In this document: positions 47,901 through 59,450 of the stretch, piece after piece
How the letters are laid out: the number at the start of each line of letters is the position of its first letter
Position numbering within the stretch: the stretch's first letter is position 1
Program-made: the position numbers and the translations under genes
Assembly: GCA_023374045.1 (NCBI GenBank)
Contig: CM041778.1
Span: forward strand, 361,558,831 to 361,622,830
Reading direction: 5' to 3'
Origin: Limonium bicolor
Lineage: Eukaryota > Streptophyta > Magnoliopsida > Caryophyllales > Plumbaginaceae
Length of the DNA: 64,000 nucleotides
The notes under the pieces: model-generated
Told to the model about the DNA's origin: nothing
The model's database searches: none
Seen by the model: only the letters and a program-made list of their open reading frames with translations

Positions 47901-48933
47901 GGGTCGATGCTTATGATAAGGAAAACGTGCAAACACACAAAGAGTTAGGAACTAAGAGAGAGTTCCGTGAGCTAGTTGAACCTTCCCACCATGCTAGACC
48001 CAGAGTAGGGTCGAAACCGGGGAAGTAAGACTATGCTCGAGAGCCATGAGTTTTGGCCTGAGAATGTATTAAGAGTAACAAGCATGACATAGGAGACCTG
48101 TAGTGTCTCGGGAATCTACAATAGCTTGAGTATAAATAAACCGAGAGTGTGGGTGAGATAACGAGTGTGAATAACCTAAGAGTGTGGGTGAGATAATGAG
48201 TATAAGTAACCCGAGAGAATGGGTGAGTATAAAATGAGTAGCCCAAGAGAATGGGTGTGTATATGAATAAGTGACCCGAGATAGCGGGTGAGATATTGAA
48301 TGAGTAAACAAGGCATAGTGAGGTATAACCCTTAAGGCCTAAGAGTAAACTCATAACACTAACAACCATGTTATGTTAGTTAGGAATTGTGTTCTGTGAT
48401 TGGATGTAGATTCCTTGAGTAATACACATATATACTATATTGCTACGATGCATGTTGTTTGACTAAAATGAACTCCATGTATATCCGACAAAAGTAGTCG
48501 GCGTACCCCGGTTAGCACTCGGGGTATGCGAATTTCATATGCAGCGTTAACTGAGCCCCTAGGGGCAACGTTTTTATTTTTCAGGTACACCGAAGATGTT
48601 ACCGTTCGAGAGTAGGACGGGGTCGGTGGTTTGCATGGGTAGTTAGATTTAATTACTTATGTATTGAAAGAGGTGTAAGGCCGAATATGTTGTCGGCATC
48701 CATATATTGTATTCTCTGTATAGTAAAGGAATGATTCGAGTAAAGTATTTGTATTGTGTATTCGGTTGTTCCAGTTCATCAGACCATTACGGTATGTAAG
48801 TTAAGCCTGGTTAGCCACATGGGTGGCTAACGGCGTTGTTTCACCCCTCGCTGTGTAGAGTTCCGCTGCGTGAGTAAGAGTAATTAGTAACGGTTTAAGA
48901 GGTAATGACGAGATTCACGGTTGGGGTGTTACA
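44932..48933 (+). mobile_element. Solo LTR D
   Basis: This 4002-bp LTR in + sense starts TTTAATACCCCGG (a decayed TGAAATACCCC) and ends GGGGTGTTACA, with a perfect duplication GTTAC (44927-44931 and 48934-48938). It has no PBS or internal region. It holds a CCGGGAC inverted-repeat cluster (46954-47355), the leader module AGTCGGCGTACCCCGGTTAG (about 48497) and a TTTTTATTTTTCAG|GTAC acceptor-like site near 48584. Confidence 0.9.
46954..47355. repeat. Inverted-repeat cluster GGTCCGGGAC in solo LTR D
   Basis: At least six pairs of GGTCCGGGACTTA and its complement TAAGTCCCGGACC are separated by short spacers ending GAGAGTT. One unit of about 63 bases (near 47172-47300) is tandemly repeated. Confidence 0.92.
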
Positions 48934-48938
48934 GTTAC

Positions 48939-49264
48939 ATTAACCAGACAAATCTGAGCCCGCGGAAATCCTCAGGACACCTAGACCAAGGTTGCGCAGT
49001 GTAGACCACTAAGCTGGTCGAGCACGCCCATCTGAAGTATGATCTAAGAATACAAAGGATGCTAAAAGTCAATCCACATGACCAAGCGACTCGGTATTTC
49101 CAAATAATGTCAGTAACCCCGGTATTTCATCCCCGGATTTCAACAATTATCGGTCAAAGTATCGTTATACTAAACGTCCTTACCCGTAGTACGTATTAAT
49201 ACTCGGTTTGACAAAAGAGTCGGTTTTTATGAAAACGTCTTAATTAGCGTTTTCAAACGTAGGA
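48939..49264 (-). mobile_element. LTR C, right part
   Basis: This continues after the duplication GTTAC. It includes ATTTCAACAATTATCGG and a stretch with GAAAACGTCTTAATTAGCG, resembling sequences near the outer end of minus-sense LTRs here. It ends where element E begins. The far end of C was not found. Confidence 0.6.
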
Positions 49265-52200
49265 TGTTACACCCCTACAACGCCCCTATCAACTCCCGAA
49301 ATCGCAGCGGAAATAACCAACCAAACATAACCAACGCTTTTGGTGTTACAACGCCGTTAACCACCCACGTGGTTAACTAGGCAGAATAAATACAATGTAT
49401 CGGTCTGATGATCAGACTCCCGAGCATAGAATCTAACTACCTTATATACATAACATAACCAACCATACCGAGTATTTAATTTACAGCACACCTACAAACC
49501 ATAATCATCCATCAATGTATAACAACGGTATCAAATGTAACGCCTCGGGAGCACAGGCGCATCCCGGGCTCAACAACCAACATAGCCAAAAGTACGTCAA
49601 CGACCTAGGACCTAGAGCCACTCTGCTTCTTCGATCCTCATCCTACAATAAAATGGAGCCCCCGAGGGGGTCAGCAACCTTTGCTGGTATGGCTAACGCG
49701 CAGCCCATCGGCTACCGGGATACGCGCAACCAATTGTCATAATACATGGCATTCATTTTAGAACATCCAACATATATATATATTTACCATAGCATAGCAA
49801 GGGAAATTGCATAGCATTATAACAATACATATCACCATAAGATCGGTTCTCACAAGGAACCTTCCACCATAGTTAGTACACCATGTGAGCCTAGAGATTT
49901 TTACCAATCCCATGTTAAGCTCGTTACCATCCTCGTTACCGTCCGGTTATGTAAACGGTTAACTTATACCAAAGGTGTGTCGGATATAGTAATCCCAAGC
50001 ACACCGAAATAACATATGCCCCTATGGCCCGACGTGAGTCAGTAACTAGCTTTGGATAAGCTAAGGGAAGGTAGAAACCAAATTGGAATACCACCTATAC
50101 ATACACCAGAGAGCCGAACCGGATATGATATCGACCCCCATCCATCACACGCGTGGCCGGAACAACCGGACTCCTCACTCCCCCGATTAGCACTTGTTAG
50201 TGATCACACAATATTTTGTTAAGTCACATACAAGCAAACATTTAGGTCTTGTTAGACAACCAAGGGAAAGGAGTCATATCCTTACAACATCATAATGTAT
50301 AACAACTGTAAACTCTTTTCATGCCTTAATCTTATAAGGTCGTAACACACAGAAAAGCAAACACACCCAAGCCGGTGTAAACCGGTAGGCAACAGACTGC
50401 AAGAAAACCATACCTTGGTCCTTGCCTCATTTCGTTTCCACCTTGAGAGAATCCTATACACATTAGTAACGTCGGTTAATTATTTATTTAACTTCACACT
50501 TACTAAGTATTCAACATGATTGTATGACTTGTTTTAATGTCTATCTTACCCTAGGTTACCTTCATTATACACCCTAGGGTTAACTACATAAGTCACATTC
50601 TTTTCTGTTTTTTTTTTATACAAGTTTAGGTCCGACCGGACTTGTCCATGTCCGTCGATTCCAGAGAGTTTCTCCCCTTCGGAAATTTAGCCCGACCGGA
50701 CTTGCCAAGTCCGGTCCTATGTCCGGTCGATTCCAGTAACTCAATCCGTACACAAATTACAAGCCCGACCGACCTTGGAAGTCCGGTCCCAAGGTCGGTC
50801 CATTCCAGAAGCCAATTCTCACAGGGTAAACTGGGCCCGACCGAACTTGCAAGTCCGGTCGCAAGTCCGGTCTGCCCCAAATCTTTGTTTTCCTTTTTAC
50901 ATTCAACTCCAAACTTCACCCCATATAACCTAGTACCCCCTAACCTCATTTGGGCACTTCAAACACAACTTAAGCCATCCTTAAACACTTATAAAACTCA
51001 CTTTCTAATTCCTTAAGCCTTTATTTATATCTTCACAAAATTCTTAACACTTACAATGTTTTTCCTAGTTTTTCAAGTGGTGTTTCATACCTAAGATAAC
51101 TACTATCCCAAAAGCTTTCTCCTTATTTTAACATCATCTCCCAAGCATCATCTCTCACACTAATTCCTTATATCCTTCTTGAAACTCTTTTCCTAGTGTA
51201 CACTTCTCCTTATTTTACCAAAGTTGCCTAGGTATTTTCCTAAGTCCCAAAGTGACTTTGGTACTTACTGAATCTCAAGATCATGCCTAAGTCCTTATTA
51301 CACTCTAGAGTACTTCCTAGTTCATCAAAATTCCTTTAAAACATCATGAACTCCTTATTCATTTCCTACATTTTCTAACTCACCAAACCTTTGTAAACAC
51401 CTAGAACTTCTTACTTCTTACCTAAATTTTGACATGGATTCCCCTAGAACATTACTAAGCCTAAACACTTTGCTTTCTCCATTAAACACACAAGAACATC
51501 TAGAATCACCAAGAACACTCTCATACACACTTCACCAAATTTACACTACATTACAATATAGTGCATAATTTAAATTGCATGGCACTTAGGCCCTTAAAAT
51601 GCATGGCTCTTAGGCCCTTAAGGTGCTTAAATCATAAACACTGAATTTCCACAATATATGCCTTTAACCTGCAAATACACTCAACACACATATGCCCTTT
51701 ACTAGTCTCTTGAGAACACTTTACTAAGTCATTCACCATTTGCTCTTTAGGTAGTTTTAATAAGCATTTATAAGCTCATTTCTCCTAAGGCATTAACAAC
51801 ATTAAGTTAGTAGATTTACCTCTTTTTCCAAAACACTTCCTTCTTGATTCCTTACAAAACCGTATGGTATTTTTATTCCTTGTCAAGTTCTAGACAATAC
51901 AAACACCATAATGAGTATTCAAGCTTTGAGCTTCATCTCATTGTAAACCCTAATTTTACATTGTTTCAAAACATTAATGTAGTTGTTTTACCTTGATCTT
52001 TGAAGGGAGTTTGAATATATAACAAGAGAGGACTCCACCTAGTCCCTGAAGAGTTGAAATGAAGCTAGAATAAAGTCACACAAAGAGCTATATCAATGTG
52101 TATTTTCGGTCAAGGTAATAACATGGAGGAAACATGATTTTTCTTTGAGATTCCTTACCTAGAAGCAAGGAGATCAACAATATGTCAAAATGCAAGCTCA

Positions 52201-53102
52201 AGCTCCTTCCATGGTGAAACACCTTGGCACCGAAATGGGGCTCTTGGAGTTTTAGGAAGATAGGAATGAAGAGCTTGATGAGAGAAGAGATTGGTGGTGT
52301 TTGTTTTTGATTTGAACAAGTGAGCAAGATTTTACAAGAGGTCAAAGTGGGAGTTCTAATGGTGGTAGTGGTATTACCGAGAGAGAGCAAAGAAGAGAGG
52401 TAGAAGATGGTGTTTGGAAACCATGGGAATGAAGGAAAGAAATGAGAATGAGATAGGATTTGCTTTTAAGAAGATATTTATGCTTATAAAGTAAAAGTAA
52501 GTTTACTTAGTTTGCTTTACTTACTTATTACATTACTAGATGTGAGTCACCACACTTATAAAAACCGGCCCCCTTTATTAGTATGGGTATTTTAGTCTTT
52601 GTTTGTCAATTTAATTACTTAATACAACATATGTTATAAACTAGCTTATAAAAATCACTATTCACCTAAACAAGGCACTTAGAAGTGAAATTTTTGATTT
52701 CCCATTAATATAGCCACCCAAATGTGATACTATATAGTACACATATATATTTAAGAGTAATGATGGACATTTAGCCATTCAAAACTCATTTACAAGACAA
52801 TTTTTCAAAATGTGCTTTAAGACTTCTTAAAGCACATTTTGTGTTTTAACTTGTTTTCAAGCTTGGTTTTCTTTGGTAATTGATTTAATATGTTCCTTAA
52901 TACATATTAAAGTCTTGGTAAGTTCATTAGGTCTTACCCAAGCCTATTCCAAGCTTAGAGCACATTTTAGCTCTTATTGACTTTAAAGCACATTTTGTGT
53001 TTGCTTTTGTTTAAATTTGTTACTAGTGTTTTTAAGGCTCTTTTTAGTCTTAATAAATCATGTTTTAATGTTTAACCAACATACCAAGTTTGGGGTATTT
53101 CA
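49265..53102 (-). repeat. Element E, left LTR
   Basis: From TGTTACACCCC to GGGGTATTTCA on the + strand; the fourth base differs from the usual TGTAACACCCC. It contains the GACCGGACTTG inverted-repeat cluster at 50630-50872. It is related to the LARD-like LTR over long stretches, for example around 49795-50165 and 51540-51980. Confidence 0.93.
50630..50872. repeat. Inverted-repeat cluster GACCGGACTTG in element E's left LTR
   Basis: There are four blocks, each pairing CCGACCGGACTTG with AAGTCCGGTC at 5-20 base spacing. They correspond in LTR position to the clusters at 2345-2526, 17427-17764 and 46954-47355, but the repeat unit differs. Confidence 0.9.
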
Positions 53103-53139
53103 ATCTACCCCCCTTAAAAGAACTTTGTCCCCAAAGTTC
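53103..53139 (-). promoter_or_regulatory. Polypurine tract and preceding hairpin (element E)
   Basis: In minus sense an 8-bp stem with a 4-base loop (53120-53139) leads into TTTTAAGGGGGGTAGAT, then the LTR start. The stem differs from that at 4985-5004 by a compensated C-G to T-A pair. Confidence 0.9.
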
Positions 53140-53339
53140 ATACTTCCCATATCTTAATATTAGAACACGGAAACATCTTATAACACCACACTTCAAAAAT
53201 CATTACCAACACAACCATCATACTTACACCACAACGGACTCGAGGTCCAAACCACATAATACCATTCAGACACAACGGTCTGTAACATAACATAGACAAT
53301 GTATACATATACATTCGTACACAACCATAACCGAAACGG

Positions 53340-53374
53340 CTCTACCCCCCTTAAAAGGGGTACGCCCCGTACCC
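53340..53374 (-). promoter_or_regulatory. Hairpin and PPT-like tract after element E's chromodomain
   Basis: In minus sense the stem GGGTACG/CGTACCC (53358-53374) is followed by CTTTTAAGGGGGGTAGAGCC. The same arrangement occurs at 43575 in B and, with a different stem sequence, at 6381-6414 in the LARD-like element. Confidence 0.8.
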
Positions 53375-54859
53375 TATACATATAACACTAAGAAGCAACA
53401 ATGACGGGTGCTTCGCCTTCACTTTTCTTCCAGCCTCCCAAGTGGCCTCCTCAACGTCCTGGTTAGACCAGAGGACCTTCACCAGTCTCACGGACTTATG
53501 GCGAGTGTCTCGAGTCTTAGTATCCAGAATCCGTACCGGAGTCTCCACTGATCGCATGGTCGGCTCTAAAGTTAGCCTTTCCGGCTGAAGCACATGAGAC
53601 GGATGAGACATACTTCTTCAACTGGGACACATGAAATACATCATGTACCTTGCCCAGCTCGGCGGGTAATCAAGTCTATAAGCTACCGGGCCGATCCGCT
53701 CCGTCACAACATAAGGACCCACATATTTCGGGCTCAACTTGCCCTTCTGGCCAAAACGAAATACTCCCTTCATGGGGATACTCTCAAAAATACCTGATCG
53801 CCCACGGTGAACTCCAGGTCACGTCGGCGCACATCTGCGTACGATTTCTGTCTATCCTGAGCTGCTTTCATATTAGCCCTGATCTGGCGAACTTCTGCCT
53901 GAACTTGCTCAAGATACTCTGGTCCTATAATGACCGTCTCACTCGACTCATCCCAGCATAATGGCGTGCGGCATGGTCTACCGTACATGCCTGGAAGGGA
54001 GACTCTTGATCGATGCATGATAACTGTTGTTGTAACTAAACTCGATCAGGTGTAACTTATCAATCCAGCTGGTCTGAAAGTCAAGTGCACATGCACGTAG
54101 CAATCCTCAGTGTCTGTATGGTGCTCACTCTGACCATCGTCTGTGGGTGAAACGCCGTACTCAATTTCAGTTCAGTACCAAGTGCCTCTCGTGTAGACTT
54201 CCAATCTGGATAAGAATCTGGTATCTCTGTCAGATACAATCGTTTTCGGAACCCCATGATGTCTTACAATCTCTTTGTCGAAGAAGCTCTGCAAGCTTAG
54301 CCACTTTCCAGGTGTCCTTCATCGGTATGAATCGAGCCACCTTGGTCAGTCGGTCTACCCACAACCCAAATCATGTTCAAACCTCCCCTCGTAGGCGAAG
54401 CCCTACCACGAAGTCCATAGTATGTCATGGAACTTCCACTCCGGCACTGGCATTGGCTGCACCATACCACCAGGCCGTCGGTGCTCAAACTTGACCTTCT
54501 GACAAGTGAGACACCTCAGCACATAGTCATTCACATCCTTTTTCATTCCAGTCCACCAAAAATATCTTTTCATACCTTTATACATCTTTGAACTCCGGGT
54601 GAATCGATGTCGTAGAACAATGGGATTCACTCAGTATGCGCTCCTTCAGCTCACGCTACTCCTCGGTATACACAACCGGCCATTAAGCCTAATCAGGTCA
54701 TCATCGTGGAGTCTGAAGTCATACTTCTGACCCTCGAATGTGCCATCAATAAGCTTCTGTCTAATTTCCACATATACTGATCCGTCATCTGAGCACTCCG
54801 CACCTCTTCAACCAAGCCAGTATGAGAGACTAGCGATGGAGAGAGTGTGCTCGGCGACT
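53363..54859 (-). pseudogene. Element E integrase with chromodomain
   Basis: The zinc domain shows KRYFWWTGMKKDVNDYV and CLTCQKVKFEHRRPGG (54403-54630 region). The core is scattered over frames. Downstream come [13 protein letters not shown] and QDRQKSYADVRRRDLEF, then the chromodomain TPVRILDTKTRDTRHKSV, VKVLWSNQDVEEATWE (53363-53611). The chromodomain is better preserved than in element B. It is the usual Tekay-type tail that binds marked chromatin. Confidence 0.87.
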
Positions 54860-55429
54860 CAATGCGTCAGCTACCATGTTTGCCTTACCCCTCCTGTACT
54901 GTAAATTGATGTCATAATCATTTAAGAATTCAACCCCCTTCTCTGCCTCATGTTCAACTCTTTCTGAGTGAACAGTATTTCAAACTCTTGTGGTCGGAAT
55001 AGATTGTCACGCTTACCCCATACAAATGATGTCGCCATATCTTCAGTGCGAAGACAATGGCCCCCAATTCTAAATCGTGGGTAGGGTAGTTCTCCTCATG
55101 CTTCTTCAGCTGTCGGGAGGCGTAAGCCACGACCTTCCCGTGTTGCATCAACACACAACCCATACCCCTGCCTGATGCGTCGCAATAGACCTCAAAACCC
55201 TGGACCGTCTGTAATGTCAAACCGGTGCAGATGTTAGAGCATCCTTGAGACTCGTGAAAGCTCTCTCACAGTCGACTGTCCACTCGAATGGTGCATCCTT
55301 TTTCATCAAGGAAGTCATCGGCTTCGAGACACTGGAGAAGTCCTTCACAAACCTCCTATAATAACCTGCCAGACCGAGGAAGCTCCTGATGTCGGTAACT
55401 GTCTTCGGCCTAGGCCAGGTGCGCACTGC
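54860..55429 (-). pseudogene. Element E connection domain and RNase H
   Basis: The connection runs [16 protein letters not shown] and [17 protein letters not shown]. RNase H follows with [31 protein letters not shown] and YSDHKSLKY, then a frame break. The end, VADALSR, is near 54860-54880. Acidic residues are present. Confidence 0.88.
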
Positions 55430-56200
55430 TACTGCATCTATCTTGCCGATCAACAGCGATCCCGGCCTCAGAAATCATGTCCCAGGAATGATACTTGGTT
55501 CAACCAAAATTCACACTTAGAAAATTTAGCATACAGCTGATTTTTCCTCAACGTTTGCAATACATCTCTCGGTGGCTTTCATGCTCACCTCTCGATTTCG
55601 AATACACAAGTATGTCATCGATGAAGACTACCACTGATTTGTCCACTGATCTTGGAACAACGGTTCATTAAGTCCATGAACTTTGCTGGTGCATTTGACA
55701 AGCCAAACGGCATAACTGTGAACTCATAATGCCCATACCTAGTTAAAAGCTGTCTTTTGGATATCACTGTCACGGATGCAATCTGGTGGTATCCGAACGT
55801 AGGTCTATCTTGGAACACTGATGCTCCCTCAGCTGATCAAATAGATCGTCGATGCGTGGTAAGGGGTAACGGTTCTCTCACCGTACAGCATTCAGCTCCC
55901 GATAATCATACATAGGCGGAGGCTACGTCCTTCTTCTTCACGAAGAGAACCGGCGCTCCCATGGTGGACACACTAGGCGGATAAAGCCCTTGTCGAGTAG
56001 GTCTCTCAGCTGCTCCTTGAGCTCTGTCATCTCTGCTGGAGCCCTACGTAAGGTGCTTTCGCAATGGTCCGGTGCCCGGAACTAGATCAATCTCAAACTC
56101 AACATCTCGTGCTGGCGGCATGCCCGGCAGTTCCTTAGGAAATACGTCAGGAAACTCCGACACTACCGGCACATCTGGGCTAAACGGGTCTCTCTTCTAT
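55430..56200 (-). pseudogene. Element E reverse transcriptase
   Basis: RT blocks can be read in several frames: LPGMPPAREVEF-type start, then WGAPVLFV, then [21 protein letters not shown] and FIDD (55614-55625), which is intact. Near the end, [17 protein letters not shown] follows. At least four frameshifts are needed. It is otherwise close to the RT of element B. Confidence 0.88.
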
Positions 56201-56326
56201 GTCCTGGACATAGCAGAGGTATACATCATTTCCCCGTCGCAACTCACGATACATGGCCATGGCGGTGATGATCTGTTCGAAGGCTCCCTGGGCCTCTGGC
56301 GGTATGATATAGTAACCCCAGGACTC

Positions 56327-56719
56327 CTAAAAGCAGTCGATGGCTCGTACACATAGAATTCTACCCTTGTACCGCTCCAACCAGTTCATCCCGACAATCA
56401 CATCAAAACCTAGTCCGTTGAACTCTATCAAGTCGATCGGAAATTCCTCATCCCTGATTCGAACAACAGCATCTCGGTAGTACGGTACATCTGATCCGCT
56501 CTTTCGACGGGAGAGTGACCACGAGTCTGGCATCTCTTCACCGTCTAACCCCAGCCTCTTCGCAAATGATAGCGAAAGAATGTGTGTGAGGCTCCAGAGT
56601 CGAACAAGATCGATGCATCCACGTCATTCACTGGAAAGTACCGGTGCGATTGTGCCGCTCTTTGCCGGCTTCTGCTCTTATTGCAGACACTCCTATACCT
56701 CCCGTTCCGAGTGCACAGC
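56327..56719 (-). pseudogene. Element E aspartic protease
   Basis: It follows the conserved acceptor GAATTAG|GCTGTGCACTCGG (exon from 56719). The active site LFDSGASHTF is intact. The rest, FNGLGFDVIVGMNWLERY, is in another frame (56533-56327). The catalytic triplet differs from element B, where it is lost. Confidence 0.88.
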
Positions 56720-56898
56720 CTAATTCTTGGCAAACTATAATAGTATTGGGTAACAACACGGTTTATATGCTTCAAACACTCCACTTTATTCCTTAACACA
56801 CTCTTTTTAACAACATCATTGGCTTACACTGTCGCCATGATTCACCTTACAACATCCTTAATACATACGGGTTTATCACATCACACAATATACAAAGC

Positions 56899-57635
56899 TT
56901 AAAACTGGCTGAAGGTCAAATTTAAACGTCCGGGTTTCATGTGTGTGGCATTTGATCACTGCCACGACGGTGCGGTATTCAGTTTGATCTTCCTGATGCC
57001 ATGGTATAGCATCCTTGATTGCCCACCCATGATTCTACATCTCCCGATTCAACAATATCTCCTTTCGAGGTCAGCACGCTTCTGCTCGCCATACACAAAC
57101 ACTGCGGTATCACCATGGACCAAGACCCCACGGGTACTCCCTACTTAGAGACTCGGTGACTCGTCCTTGTCTTGGTGCATACCTAACCGTCCACCTTTCT
57201 GGTAGAAGTTTACAATGCATAGATCTGCTTTTACACTTGGAATTGATTCCGTTTCAACTTGCTGAGCAATTCCCACGGCGTGGTTAACGACCGCATGGAA
57301 CTCCTCTGGTATACTTGATACTGTTGCTCCATCTTCAGCTCGCTCTTCTTGATATGACTTGGTGTAAGGGTTCCAGTCCTTACCCATGCACATCATCTTC
57401 AATTGCATCCTTGCTCCGTTCGGGTATTCGGGTGTGTAAAACCCTCCTGGTTTTGCTCCAAGTTCGTCGCATCGTCTGATGATGTGGACTTGTGCTTCCG
57501 GTGTCAGGTATCCATTTAAGAGTATCATACCTGGCTGGATAACCTGACATTGCTCCAATGGAAAGTCGGTGATGTTGATGGCGGTTTCTTCAGGGTTTGG
57601 TGTGGGCGGGATTGGATAGCAGATATTGAAGGTTC
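56899..57635 (-). pseudogene. AlkB-like 2OG-Fe(II) dioxygenase domain carried by element E
   Basis: This is a 737-bp exon from acceptor ACTTAG|GA to TAA, at the same place and in the same phase as in element B. It shows PGMILLNGYLTPEAQ, GGFYTPEY, LKMMCMGKDWNPYT, ADLCIVNFY and LGMHQDKDES. The first iron ligands are His (57175-57177) and the Asp two codons on. The distal His in MLYHGIRKI is at 57001-57003. The C-terminus reads LNLTFSQF, so the 2-oxoglutarate Arg is Ser here. A stop follows DESPSL and further frameshifts lie between the two His motifs. The two copies are roughly 60% identical in protein over the readable part, yet nearly equal in length. The domain was therefore carried for some time before both copies decayed. 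Confidence 0.9.
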
Positions 57636-57779
57636 CTAAGTTTCAAATTGCCTAACTTTAGGTGTTTTCCACATTATATTCTAACTTTTTACTTATATGT
57701 TTATACCCTTAGACTTGCTAACACTCATGCATGAAATGCGGTAGGCAATCACTTTTTCATTTAACAGTTTAGGCGGTAC

Positions 57780-59232
57780 CTGGTCTCGAAGAGGATCCTG
57801 GTGCCTCAGACCGGTCCACCACATTCAGGGCGGCCTTGCCGGACCCCGTAGCCTTCCCCTTCTGGGATTCAGTGTACTTCTTGTCAGAAGTCTGCTGAGT
57901 AATCGCCTTCGGGCCTTCAGTGGTCGTGGTAGTATTACCCTTCCACTGCCCCTTTGGCTTATAGTTCCTGCTGTTGGGGTTCGTCCAACACTCAAACTCA
58001 CGGTGCCCCATCTTCTGGCAGTGACGGCACCTCACATCATTCCCCTTGCAGTCTTTGCCGGGGTGGTCTCCATTGCACCACTTACAGTAAAAGTGGCGCT
58101 CCGGTCCAGAACCCGCGCTAGCTGCTACAACAACACACAATCAATACTCACCTCCCATCTTAACAACACACACCTCATCTAGATACACATGGTTAAGTAA
58201 TTACCCTTAGGCGGGTAGGAGCGTAGAGGCTTCGCCGCGTACGCATACGTGAGCTTCAGTGGCTCATCAGCTGTGGTGGTCTGGGCTTGGCCCTTGTCAC
58301 CCTGGTACTGGCCCTTCTGGGGCTGAGGATAGGGTTTCTTTTTCTTCCCTCCCCCATACCCTTGCTGACTCTGGCCCTCGTTGGTGGCCTTGCGCTTGTG
58401 CGCATTCTCCTCGTCCCTCAGACGGACGGTAATTTCAACCTTAGCAGCGGCATGATAGCACTCCTGAATTTTAGGATGTCAGTCATGCCCCGCAAAACAA
58501 CTTACCAACTCACATTAACATTCACTCATGGTGTAAATTGATTCACAATAAGGTACTCTAATTACCTGCAAGGTAGTATACTCAGCTGGCCCCATCCCAT
58601 AGCGGAGACGGTGGCTAAGACCATTGTAGAACCGGTTCACCAACACCCGGTTCGAGTACCCAAGGTCTGGTAACAGGTGGATAAGGCCGGTGAATGCGGT
58701 AGTAGTCATCAACCGACATCTTATCCCCCTGCCTCAGACTATCCAGCTCGAGGCGCTTGGCCTCCTGCACGTGCACCGGGTAGTACTTGGCTCGCAGCAG
58801 AGCCGTGTACTCCCTCCAACCAAATTCAGGATCAGCCATCCTGTCCTCCTTCACCAATTTCCACCAACTCTGTGCCGTACCCTTCAAGTAGTAGGCAGCA
58901 AGACGGACCTTAGCTTCAGCAGGTACTGCCAGGTCTCGTAGGCGGTCTCCGTTCGAGATGTAGCCTCAGCTTTCGAGGATCAGTCTCCCCATTAATGATG
59001 GCGGTCTAAGATCAGCCAACGCCTTGACCCAATTGGTCTCTCGTGGCGGTGGTGGTGGTGGCTGAACTCCGGGCTGTTGCCCTTGCTGTATAGCAGCAAC
59101 CAGATCGGGTACCAACTGGGCTACGGCGGCTGCAACTGCCTCAGCCATAGTCTGTGCCGTAGTATCATCGCCCTGGTTACCCAAATCTCCAGTACCGCGC
59201 CCGCGGCCTCTCCCTCGTGGTCTACCTGCCAT
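57780..59232 (-). pseudogene. gag: Element E gag, three exons
   Basis: The start is ATG at 59230-59232 (MAGRPRGRGRGRGTG). Exon 1 (59232-58566) has RETNWVKALADLRPPS and, after a frameshift, AQSWWKLVKEDRMADPEFGW with YYPVHVQEAKRLEL. After another shift it ends YGMGPAEYTTLQ at donor CAG|GTAATT. Exon 2 (58463-58205) starts ECYHAAAKVEITVRLRD and ends in a basic region, donor AGG|GTAATT. Exon 3 (58124-57780) has knuckles CKWCNGDHPGKDC and CRHCQKMGHREFEC and ends CCAG|GTACC in phase 1. The introns are 102, 80 and 144 bp, all GT-AG, with pyrimidine- or T-rich ends. These splice sites and phases are inferred from the match with element B. Confidence 0.87.
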
Positions 59233-59417
59233 CTGAATTCATATGAACATTTCATTAGCATTATGCTTGCACACTTATCGGTCCAATGGTTATAGCATCT
59301 TCCCGACAACCAGGTAATTCCACACTTAGTTAGTGGTTAACCTTTCCAATCTGTTCACTTAGGTATCTGTAGCTAGGTTTCCTAACTCGGTATATCCCTA
59401 AGCTCGGTATTCTAGTC

Positions 59418-59445
59418 ATCAGAGCGATACTTCGCTCTGATACCA
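59418..59445 (-). promoter_or_regulatory. Primer binding site inside a perfect hairpin (element E)
   Basis: In minus sense the LTR end is followed by AAAAG and TGGTATCAGAGC (59434-59445). The PBS overlaps a perfect 10-bp stem with a 4-base loop (59418-59441), identical to the one at 9923-9946. Confidence 0.92.
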
Positions 59446-59450
59446 CTTTT

